33,548 nucleotides of DNA from Physocladia obscura (lineage: Eukaryota > Chytridiomycota > Chytridiomycetes > Chytridiales > Chytriomycetaceae): positions 6,726 to 40,273 of the forward strand of contig JADGJH010000028.1 in assembly GCA_027596945.1 (NCBI GenBank), written 5' to 3'. The notes under the pieces were generated by a model. It worked only from the letters and a program-made list of their open reading frames with translations, searched no databases and had not been told where the DNA came from. Made by a program: the position numbers and the translations under genes. Position 1 is the stretch's first letter; each line of letters opens with the position of its first letter. Below, one piece after another: positions 1 through 9,400 of the stretch.

Positions 1-25
1 TTTTTTTTTTTTGTTGCTTATTCAG

Positions 26-2416
26 ACAGCGCCGATAGTTCGTCGATTAAATGCGATTGCGAAAGAAATAGGAACTGTCGGTACTGAAATGGTAAAAAAA
101 AGATATTAAGAGATCAATGATTGAAAACGATTTCAGGCAAAGGAAAGTATCGAAAAATTCTCAGAAGAGCTTGAAACAAGTATCCTCCATCAATTTCATA
201 CTGCATACACCAAAGGAGATAAAGAAATTATGAATGTGAGTGCATTTTACCTTTTTTTTCAAAACAACAGTTAAAAAAAACAAAAAAACTTCAGAAATGC
301 GCGAAAGTGTTGACAGAGTTAAACGGTGGCACATCATGTGTGCAAACTTATATTAATCAACACGAATTCTTCATAAATCAGGCCAAAGTAGTTTCAAATG
401 GCTTATTTGCTGAGTATGTTAACATGCTAATATTGAATTCAGCAATTTTTTAAGATTGTTTTATCAGAGATGATCCAATCGACAAAAATTCAGAAGTTCT
501 GTTGAATCCAAAACTAGCAAAATTGTTTGAAGAAGTAAAAGCAACAATTCCTCAGGAGTGGGGTATCATTTCATCGGTATTTCCAAATTCAGTTTCAGTG
601 ATGCAAAACTTCGTACAACGAGTTTTTGCTCAATCGGTAGGATATCCACACTCTCTTCTATTTAAATATCAAATTAAATTTCAGGTACAAAACTATGTTG
701 AACAAGAGCTGTCAGTTGCAGTTGAAGTCGGTGATATGTATTACTTACGAACTCTTCGAATTGTTCACGAAGCAACCTTGTCCGTATGCAAGAATCTTTA
801 TAAATTTGACAAAAGCGTGATTATGGTGGACACGAAAAGTGTTGGAATAAGTGCCGTGTTGGATCGATGCTTTGATGATCTATTTGTTCCATATACCGAT
901 AACAACCGATATGTCGAAGTTGAGCGTCGATGTTTAGGAAATAGGTTCGCAGAACGACTTGCAAATTTTAATGAGTTCTTGGTAAAAAAACTTGAAAATA
1001 TATTTATAACTTACAATAATCCGAGAATTCAGGCAAACAGAACTTTAAAACATAAGCAACAAGCGATGCCCACGTTTCAAACGGTTGGGAATATTCTAAT
1101 GGGGGTCACCGAAAAGAATTCGGGAAGTATATTAAATAAAACTATTGCTGCATGTCCCGAATCGGTTGGTCTTCCATCAGTTTCTGCCATGTTGGAAATT
1201 CTCGAAATTCACTTAGAGGCCCTTGAAAGATGTAAAGAATTGAGCAAACTTGGAGATCTAGCCAGAAATGTTCTTGCAATCTTTAAAGTTTTTATCGAGG
1301 AATGCGGTGAGAAGTACCTAGTATCTGCTTTGAATATGTACGACATTCGAACTTAAAATGCAAAAAAACTTATTTTATTAATGAACTATACAATTTTTCA
1401 GAGTTATTGAAGCTATTTCAGTTGATGGCAAAACTGAACCGGAATGCAACAATCTGGAAATTGTTCAGATCGAAAATCAAGTCGTGAACTTGCTCCAACT
1501 TCATTTCCAAACAGTAATTGTAAGAATATGCATTTTGACTTTTCACAGTTCTATTTACATTGTATTTTTCAGATACCCCTGTTAAGTCAGTCACCAACAA
1601 TTCATCGGGATGCTGTTATAACAAAAAATGATTTTATGGCAAATCTTGAAACAAAAGTAAATTCGATTATTAAAACGCATATTGATGGTATATTTATACA
1701 TAATTCATTAATTTGAAATTAAAATACTGTTATTTTCTGTTTAGCAATACACGAGTGGCTCGAGCGAATACTTTCACGACAAAAACGCAGTGATTATAAA
1801 CCGAGAGATGACCATCTCGCTTCAACAGCCCCGTCAACTGTTGTCCGTTTGTTTTGTTAGATTTTGGTTGTTGTTCTAACTTTTTCGCAGACATGCTTGC
1901 AGATTTGCGATTTCTTGAATAAAGTTCATACTCAAGCTGAAAAGTATTTGGAGGGCGAAAATCTGTCTTCTTTTTTAAACGAAATTGGCACAATTCTACA
2001 AATGTTGAACATTTTTTATTTTTGCCAGCAGTACTAATTTTGAATTTTCCCTCAGTTTGCTCCTAGAACATTTGAAAAAATTCGTCTTCAGCGACGTCGG
2101 TGGTTTGATTCTTTCAAGGTTAGTAAGCATCGCTGAACACTTTTTTTTTTTAATTTTAAATTTAATTTTCAGAGATCTGGCAAAATATTTTGAAGTTATC
2201 AAAAGTTTCCGAATTGAAACTCTCAGTGACAGATTTCAAATGGTTCGTGAGTTGGGCAATTTATATATTGCAAAACCAGAAAATCTTCAGCAAGTTATCA
2301 ATGGAGGTCAACTGAGCCGAATTGACTTGAGCCTACTAACACCATTTTTAATGTGCCGGGTTGATTGGGGAAAATTGCAAAAGTTGGGCCTCTTTTTCTC
2401 AACATCTTCTATCTGA
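26..2416 (+). CDS. SEC10: Exocyst complex component SEC10/EXOC5, 3' part (12 exons visible)
   Basis: Subunit of the exocyst, the complex that tethers secretory vesicles to the plasma membrane. The gene enters from the left edge: an intron ends at base 25 and the N-terminus is missing. Exons: 26-91, 137-235, 295-413, 468-636, 685-981, 1033-1337, 1402-1519, 1573-1687, 1745-1842, 1891-2003, 2056-2118, 2173-2416. They join in phase to 601 residues ending at TGA; whole family members have about 700-870. Family stretches seen in order are AKVLTELNGG, YINQHEFFI, FVQRVFAQS, YLRTLRIVHEA, LLQLHFQ, LLEHLKKF, SRDLAKYFE and MVRELGNL. Introns are 45-64 nt. Two of them (637-684, 982-1032) are multiples of three without stops, so retention would only insert residues. 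The donor after 1842 is weak (GTCCGT) and was chosen by phase; ACT|GTTGTC is an alternative. Identity is firm, small exon edges less so. Confidence 0.9.
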
Positions 2417-2556
2417 TGAAAAATGAAAAAAGGATAAAAAGTTCGGAAAAAAATTCGATATTAAAATTTGGAAATTTATTTGTTATTTTTTTTCAATCTC
2501 CATTTTCTCGATGAAAAATTGTCAGTTGGTGACATCTGCCGTTTTTTCCAATCGTT

Positions 2557-3394
2557 ATGTTATTTGCAAAGTACTTCAAGTTTTCTTCAGCCGAAAGTAT
2601 ACTGGAACAACGAATACAGGCGAATCCTTACTATCCCTTTATCGTTGTACGAGGAAAAGGTAATAACCTTTTTGAAAACACATTGCTTGTCCTCATCAGT
2701 GTTGCAAGAGCTCGAGTTCTCTGTACGATACACTATTTTATATGTCGCAGTCGCCGCCCTTGTCGTATCTATTGTAGCACTAATTTCGTGGATAACTGGG
2801 AATTTGCCAAGCAACGTAATGATCAGTTACCAATCGAATATCTCATTAAAAAAATTTAAAAAAGGCATTTTTTATACTGCCAATGATCGTCATGATTGTT
2901 TCACTTGCAACGATATGGAACTATAAAGACACGAGATATTATACTTTGAGACCAAAGTTAAAAGAGTACCTTTTCAGCCACAACAAAACTGTCCTTTTTC
3001 GAGGGCAATATCATAATATTTATATTCGGCTTCGGTGCGAAGTGAGATCAGGTACATGGCCGCTATTCTTGCTATTTTTACACTTATCATTCATGTTCAG
3101 GATCACAGCCATATTATCATCTGGTTTTGCACGGATATGAAATTGATTCAAGGCGAATATCAGGATCGTCAACAAATGTGGAGGTTGGAGGAATTCAGAC
3201 GTTTTTCAAATAATTGTTAATTCAAGTTGCCCATTAATTCAACAGAAATTACGAAAACTGGGGCAAAAAATAGCTGGAAACCTGAATCTGAAGTATGTAA
3301 CTGTTAAAAACCATTTAATTTAATTTTACGCAACAAAAGCTATTTTGATGAAGCAAATACATCTTCGCATCATGTGATTCGGCATTTCAGGTGA
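2557..3394 (+). CDS. TMEM249: Two-pass membrane protein resembling TMEM249 (CatSper auxiliary subunit)
   Basis: Six exons (2557-2659, 2700-2815, 2865-3051, 3101-3183, 3246-3292, 3340-3394) join in phase to 196 residues. Visible: a short N-terminus with NPYYPF, a first membrane helix (YTILYVAVAALVVSIV), a second (FFILPMIVMIVSLATIW), then a soluble tail with LFRGQYHNIYIRLR, HLVLHGYEI and KLGQKIAGNLNLNYFD, ending SSHHVIRHFR. This order and the tail motifs match what I remember of animal TMEM249, described as an auxiliary subunit of the sperm flagellar calcium channel CatSper. The match is from memory and no search was run. It lies 140 bp downstream of SEC10 on the same strand; two cilium genes (C2CD3, CFAP47) are in the same window. 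Two of its introns appear to end in AAG (2864, 3339) rather than YAG, which is odd but forced by phase. No in-frame ATG lies upstream before a stop. Confidence 0.62.
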
Positions 3395-3655
3395 TAAATA
3401 TTTCTTAATTCGTGAGAAAAGAAAAAAAGAAAAAGAAGAAGAGAGAAACAAACTGAGATTATGAACTAACAGGGTTGACAAACAAGTTTTCTCTTTCAGG
3501 AAAGATTAATTGTAGTTTTTTTCCAAAATTTTTTGTATTTATTTGAGTAAAAGAAGATATTGTCTCCTCATCAATGTTGCACCCAAAAACCCTTCTCCCA
3601 CACAAAAAAAACCAAAAAGCAATAATAAAATATAAACGAGAAATATAAATCAAAA
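3395..3655. other. Convergent 3' intergenic region with purine tract
   Basis: The stop codons of the TMEM249-like gene (+) and the PPR-like gene (-) face each other across 261 bp. The stretch holds a GA-rich run at about 3417-3448 (GAAAAAGAAGAAGAGAG) and A/T-rich sequence. I see no conserved coding potential; a 66-residue minus-strand frame (3459-3659) has no family features and is more likely 3' untranslated sequence of the PPR-like gene. Confidence 0.6.
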
Positions 3656-5098
3656 TCATTCAATCAATGCTTTGGCTTTTATATAGAGAGCCGTATCTTT
3701 TTCCTTTAATTCGGCCAACAATGCATCATGAATTTCAGATATAGGGGTCCATCGATCAACGAAAGGGAGTTTTTTCGATTCTGATGTTGATGGAACAGCA
3801 AGAAAATCAACAGCACTGGCCAGATTTCCGTTCATCAAGTGAGTTTCAACTAGTAAGCGAGAATCAAGGGATGTAGAAGCAGATACGCGACTGATCAACT
3901 CAGAAGCGGATGAGAAATCTGATCGTTTAATATACCCCGCAAGAATAGCATTATAAACATCGGATGGAAGATTTTTTGGTCCAAAAAATAGCCACTCAGC
4001 TTCGGCAAAAGACGTCAATGCATACTGCCAGGCATCAGAATTTAGTAAGTCATCACAATAGGCGCCGGCATAAATAAGATGCAAATAAGATTTCGCCGAA
4101 GGTGGGACATTCGAGTATAACAAAAGAGCGAATGACTTGTAGAGATTATCCAGAGAGTTAGCAGAAGCATTATTGACGACGTCTTCTGCAAAGCGCGACA
4201 AAAGCACATGAATAGAGGCGGTATCAAGATAAATGCCGTATTTGAAAGTATTAAGTGCAACATTTAGAAGAACGTCATTTGCCGCTGTTTCCGATTCGCC
4301 CACTGACAAAAACTTGGCAATAATTGTCCGCATATCAGTGGCATCAAGTTCCAACAGCGGCTTTTTGTGTCGGCGCCAACGAGCGAGAATATCCCGAAAA
4401 AGTGACAGATCAGGAGCTGATGTTGCATTTGCTGCTAGTCGTCGCAACAAAGTCGCGTCAACTGCACCAACATATTCTTTTGAATTATTTTTACCATGCT
4501 CTCTTTTTTTTGCCGCAACTGCTGCAGCCGAGGTTTCCAGAGCGTCAAGCAAATCCAAATAACCTTTGTAGAATGTGAGTGTGACACCGCGCGGCATTGC
4601 CTCGATAAGCAGACTATCGTGTTCGTCGTTTTCTGACTGCAAGTTTGATTCCTCAGAGTTTCCCTCAGATGCAGAGTTGGTTTTTGAGAGTGCGGCAGAC
4701 ACCTTTGCGTAATATGCAGCCGCACGAGGAAGACGCGCAAGTCCTGTGTGGATTGTGAGCAATGGTTGTATTTGGTTTGGGGCGATTTTTCGTTTTTCTC
4801 AGTCGCTTATTTGATATTTGGTTGTTTTTGGAGCCACACGCACGTTGAAGTTATTAGGACATCGCGGGATTTTCAAGAGCATACCTTGTGGTGCCGAAGA
4901 AAACAAACGGCTATTCATGTTCAACCCGATGCTAACACTAACGCAAAACGATGAACCGGCGGCAGCTGCTCGACTCCAGCCAAGCGCACGCACGAAGAAC
5001 TTTACATTCTTGTTTGCAATTCTTCGTCCAGTTGTTCGCACCAATCCACCGCCCGATCCCGATACTGACGCCGCTACAGCAACCGCAGCGCGTAGCAT
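3656..5098 (-). CDS. Probable mitochondrial PPR/TPR-like helical-repeat protein
   Basis: Two exons (5098-4885, 4743-3656; 141-nt intron with GTATGC donor and CACAG acceptor) encode 433 residues. The first about 70 residues are rich in Ala, Arg and Ser with almost no acids (starts MLRAAVAVAASV, has TTGRRIANK, ends in SRLFSSAPQG), as in a mitochondrial targeting peptide. The rest is predicted helical. Segments such as DVYNAILAGYIKRSDFSSA and LLVETHLMNGNLASAVDFL have the spacing of helix-turn-helix PPR/TPR units, where an unnamed residue pattern repeats about every 35 positions. Members usually bind organellar RNA or the mitoribosome. I cannot assign an orthologue. It lies 44 bp downstream of the KNOP1-like gene on the same strand. 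The intron is longer than most others here. Confidence 0.6.
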
Positions 5099-5142
5099 CT
5101 TAAAATTTTTTAAAAGAAAAAAAAGAAAAGCAGAAGCATTTT

Positions 5143-6129
5143 TTATCCGAGACCTGCACGTTTTCCAAATATTTTGTTTGTAAACCCACCACCAAATTGT
5201 CTCGAACGTGCAGTTTCATATTGCTTTTCCAGATCAGCCTGCATCTTTTGTAGGTAAGTTTGATTGAGGGCCGACTTTTCACTGCCTGAGATTTCTGCAG
5301 GTCTGTGATCTATTTCAGCTCCGGAAGTTCCAGTTTCGGATTTTTCAGACTTTTTTTTTCCAACTCCCATGAATTTCAAAAATTTTGCCTTAGTTTCTTC
5401 ATCTTCGAAGGACGCCTTCGACCAATCATTCCACGGCTTTCTCGTTGGTTGGCAAAGCTGGTTATTCGAAACAGTTTCGGTATATTGCGATACAGAAGAT
5501 TGAATTTTCTTGGATCTGGTTTCAATCTTTTCTTGTTTACTTTTGTCTTTCTTTTTTGCCTTTTCACCCGAGTTCAATGCTACATCATTAACAGAAACAT
5601 TTGAGGCGATTGCATTCACAATGGCGGCTTTATTTTTCGCGTCAGTTTTCAGTTGCTTCGATTCCAGTTCAGCCTCTCCCTGAATTTGCCCCTCTTTCTT
5701 TTTCTTCTTTCTTTTCTTCTTGTCCTGTGTTTCTTTTTTATCGATAAGTAGGGAAACTGCAGTTGCGACGTTGTTAGCAGTTCTCTTTTCATCACTTGCG
5801 TTTGCTTCAGAAACTTCAAGTTCATCGTCTCGGTTTCGTTTTTGGAGCTTGCGTTTTTTCACCAGTATAACACCAGTATCCGCACTATTATCCACGTTTA
5901 TAGCTCCCGAATTCGTATTCGAACTGGCTGATACCTCGGTGGTATGATCAACAGACGTTTCCTTCTTTTTCTTGTCCTTTTTCTTCTTGGCTTCCGAATC
6001 CTCTCCCAAGGCAATAGAATAGGCAGTAGCTGCGTGACTTTCGTCTACTTGGTCTTCGTTTACAGCCGCAACCTGAGGCGCTGCAGAAAGGCTTTTCGCA
6101 ACAATACTGTGCACTTTTTTCTTGCCCAT
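5143..6129 (-). CDS. Lysine-rich nucleolar-type protein with C-terminal SMAP domain (KNOP1-like)
   Basis: Single exon, 328 residues. Residues 1-230 are low-complexity and strongly basic, with lysine runs at about 48-56, 91-99, 137-145 and 190-205, typical of disordered nucleolar proteins. Residues 231-255 (KPWNDWSKASFEDEETKAKF, then LKFMG) form the hallmark of the SMAP (small acidic protein-like) domain: a Trp, then F-x-D/N-E-x-x-x-x-K-F-L-x-x-M-G. The extreme C-terminus (about 299-328: LEKQYETARSRQFGG ending GKRAGLG) is the other conserved SMAP-family element. Human KNOP1 has the same layout of lysine-rich body plus C-terminal SMAP domain. Its role is poorly known; nucleolar location is inferred. 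The start lies only 53 bp from the divergent NDUFAF8-like start, so both probably share a promoter. Confidence 0.75.
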   Translation of the reverse strand: MGKKKVHSIVAKSLSAAPQVAAVNEDQVDESHAATAYSIALGEDSEAKKKKDKKKKETSVDHTTEVSASSNTNSGAINVDNSADTGVILVKKRKLQKRNRDDELEVSEANASDEKRTANNVATAVSLLIDKKETQDKKKRKKKKKEGQIQGEAELESKQLKTDAKNKAAIVNAIASNVSVNDVALNSGEKAKKKDKSKQEKIETRSKKIQSSVSQYTETVSNNQLCQPTRKPWNDWSKASFEDEETKAKFLKFMGVGKKKSEKSETGTSGAEIDHRPAEISGSEKSALNQTYLQKMQADLEKQYETARSRQFGGGFTNKIFGKRAGLG

Positions 6130-6182
6130 GGAAAAAAAAGAGGAAAATCGATGACCACAAAAAAATATGGAAAAGTCGCAGC
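6130..6182. promoter_or_regulatory. 53-bp bidirectional promoter
   Basis: The only DNA between the divergent start codons of the KNOP1-like (-) and NDUFAF8-like (+) genes. It is A-rich on the + strand (GAAAAAAAAGAGGAAAATCG, then a second A-run near 6156) and must contain at least one transcription start, unless transcripts begin within the opposite gene. No named motif is recognised. Confidence 0.5.
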
Positions 6183-6462
6183 ATGCGCTCCGCTGGTGAA
6201 AATCTCAAACGGCATTTAGAGAGAGTTTTGAAGCACGATTATGGATTAATGTTTGCTAAATCTTGTTTCTCGCTTCGCAAACAGGGCGTTTTGTATGGTG
6301 CTTGCGTGAATAATTTATTTGACAAGGTTGAAAAAGGCTCCTGCCAGCAGCAGTTTCTCGCATTTAAAAGGTGCTTAGAGTTAGTGAGTACACCAGCATT
6401 TTTAGTTTTGTAAATTTGGACTCAATTGTGTTCCACTTTTTTTTAATCAGCACAGAAAATAA
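6183..6462 (+). CDS. Small CHCH protein, NDUFAF8-like complex I assembly factor
   Basis: Two exons (6183-6383, 6451-6462) give 70 residues ending CLELHRK; the 67-nt intron starts GTGAGT and ends AATCAG. Reading through it would give another ending after 6384. Cysteines are at residues 28, 41, 54 and 64. The second pair is C-x9-C (C54-QQQFLAFKR-C64), with F and a following basic residue as in human NDUFAF8, and the first pair ends in Y-G-x-C-V, also as in NDUFAF8 (about 74 residues). Proteins of this kind are imported into the mitochondrial intermembrane space, where Mia40 oxidises the two pairs; NDUFAF8 works with NDUFAF5 in complex I assembly. Odd: the first pair is spaced C-x12-C, three longer than normal. 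Another CHCH family member is possible. Its stop is 11 bp from the convergent C2CD3 stop. Confidence 0.6.
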
Positions 6463-6473
6463 ATAAAATATGA

Positions 6474-9400
6474 TTATCCGCTGGTTTTTGATGAAGCAAA
6501 AATATTATGCCCGTCGTTTCTCATCATGTTCACCTTGAGCAGCGCTTCTGCACGTGTTCGCCTACTTTTCTCAAGAATTTCCTGGATCTCCAGATCTTCG
6601 CGATACTTGTTGTTGCTGGCTGTTGTGTGATCTTTAAGTGGTGAAACAAGCTCTTGTTCTACCAAAGATATCCTTACCTCTTTCAAAGCTACTTATTTCA
6701 ACTGTTTCTCTTCTTTCATCTTTGTTCATGTCAGTGGGAACTCTTGGTGGCCTTGTGGGGCCAAAAATGAGACTATAGTCTGTGTCATCACTTTCATCAT
6801 CTTCGTCATCATGTTTACTCTCAACCATCTTTTTTCGTAAATTCTTCTGTTTCTCGCCATTGCTCTTGTTTTCAACAATATCGCCTCGCCGCAGTCGATA
6901 TCGTTGTTCCAAATCACTCAAATCAATTAATTTTTCTCGATGAGGTGTCGGCATCTTGAACAAAATATTTTCGCTTAAAACTGCGTTTAAATTGAAGTCA
7001 TCGCTGCTGTTACTGCTGCTTCGACCATCATCGCTTTCATCAGAATAAATAATTTCACTACCAGCAGTTTTTTTCCGTCGCAAATCTCCGGGCGCATTCA
7101 AGCTTTCATGCAACAGAGATGCATATGTAGCTGCTTTTGTCCTCATTTCTGTTTGTCGCATATTATGGTTCAAAAGGGATGACAAGGACGATGCTGAACT
7201 TGGATGTTGCTTGCGGCTAGACCAAATACTTCGTGTACAACTTTGATTTTCGTTATTCATTCTCGCAAAATTTTCGGCCGTGGATATGCAGTTTGAAACA
7301 GAGCTATGTTTTTGATAAATTTTTGATTGAGTATTATTTTGATCGGCAACTGCGACTGGTGGCAACATAGATGAAGACGAAGCTGATAAATTTCGTGATT
7401 CAGCTTTGCTACTCTGGCCATGTCTTTCTCCCTTGATAAATAAATAAAAAATAGAAAGAATTACATAATCCTTGTCAGAAAAGAAAAAAAAGGATAGAAA
7501 TACCATATCATCTTCAATGACCAAAAGGAAATCGTTAAGATCTTCCTCTTTGTCAGACAGATTCAAAAATTCTCCGCTTTTAAGCTCGTTGCTTCCTTCG
7601 CCATATTCTGATTCAAATTCAAAATCAAGATCCTCAAATCTCAAACGCTCTTCTGGGAGTTTACTGTTCTTACTGTCAGTTATATTATTTTCCCGTTTTT
7701 CATCTGGTATGTTTCCATCTGAATTTTCATCGAAGTAGTGCGAAACTACATCGTATCCACTTCCTTTTTCGCTGCTGGAACTCGCAATAAACTTGTTATC
7801 TTTGAGAGCCGATGATATTATTTGGTTTGGAGGATTCTTTGAGTCCCTGCTGCTTAATTGCACTGATTTAATGCCGCGATTTCGAATCATTTCTTGAAGA
7901 GTATTAAGCTCATCAACAGTTTTCTGCAATGATTTCGAAAAGTTTTCAATAGCCATATCAGTAGTTTGAAAGTGGACATTTTCAGAAACTGATTCGGTGG
8001 GTTTGAAAGCAGTCGCCGATGCAGATTCATTATTTTGAGCAACATGAAAAGATTCATTTTTGAACTTTGGGGATGATTTGGTCGCGTTTTGTGGAATTGT
8101 CGGTGTACCAGGTCGAGACAAAACTAATGAAACATCTTAAATTAAAATTATATTTTTGTATTTTAATCTTAAAAATCGAATTTTGGAAAATAGCTTACTT
8201 TCCAAGAAATTTGGCGATGAAATATTTGCAATAGTATTCTCAGCGTTTTCAGATTGTGACATGAATACACTTTTAATTTCTGCAGGGAATTTCTGCTGCT
8301 CAACGAGTTTAGTTTTTGCTTCATCACGTATGCTTTCATTTTGCAAAATTATTGGATATTTTGAAGATCCAGATTTAGAAATTTCCGTCAAAAGCAAGGC
8401 AAAGTTTTCGTTTGGCTCAATATTAACAAGAATCTGGCCAACCGAAATTCCATTATCTCCAAGAATTTGATGCCACCCAAACACTTCACTATATCCAGTG
8501 AAAAGAGGGCTTAAATCAACAGACGAAGTTCCTATTTGCGTGCAGCTTTCGAAATCAGGGAGAATATTTGTGTTCATTCGTATTTCGGACGCTGCAGGAT
8601 CATGCCAAACCACGAGTTTTACAAGAAATTCTCCGAATTTAAGATCATGGAGAAATTCTAGTGGTATATTAGCAACGAAACTAAATTTCCAGCTAGGATT
8701 CGAATTGCTAGTTATTGTTGGAGTTACCAAAGCGTTCATTCCGATATAATCAGCGCTTTCTTTCGGCCAAACAAAAAAAACAAAAGAATTTATCGGCATG
8801 TTATGAATTAGGGGAAGTTGTATTGCTCGTTCGATAGTTATCTTCAAGGAAATATAATTTTGATTCGAAAATTCTTTTGGGGGAGCAGAATGTAAATATG
8901 CTGAAGGTAACTTCGAATTCAACATTGCTTCATCTGAATCAATAAGTGCAGAAAAACAAAAACAATTTAAATAAGCAAAAAAATTTACGAAACTAACCAG
9001 AAACAACAGAATCCTTTTTTTTGTACAATTCCAAAGATATCATCGCAGTTATATGAGATCCACCAAGGTCAGAGCTGCCTGTATTTATTACAGGAAAGTT
9101 TCCCTGGACAACCGCCGATTCAACAGGGTTTCGTTTCCTTCGATACGATTTCCTGATTGTTGTTACGATGTCCCAAACATCCACAAACGCAGTTCCAATT
9201 ATGTCATATGACTTATCAACTTTTTGCTCCAGGATTTCAATCACGAAATCTGTACTTCTCAGTCGGCTGATTTCAGCAGCATTCATTTCGAGAGTCACAG
9301 ACTGAATTTCGTTAAATGGAACACAATATTCAACGTTATTTTTAAGCATCGATTGATCTACGCACTTGCTTTCGCTTGAGATCCATACATCCATGATTTC

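Noticed and set aside
2470..2556. Upstream frame ending in SVGDICRFFQSL as the start of the TMEM249-like gene
   Set aside because: It is in a different frame from exon 1; the 40-nt intron 2660-2699 joins the 2557 frame to the membrane helix in phase, giving a coherent protein.
3459..3659. 66-residue minus-strand frame after the PPR-like gene
   Set aside because: A/T-rich, no ATG-linked splice context and no family features; fits 3' untranslated sequence.
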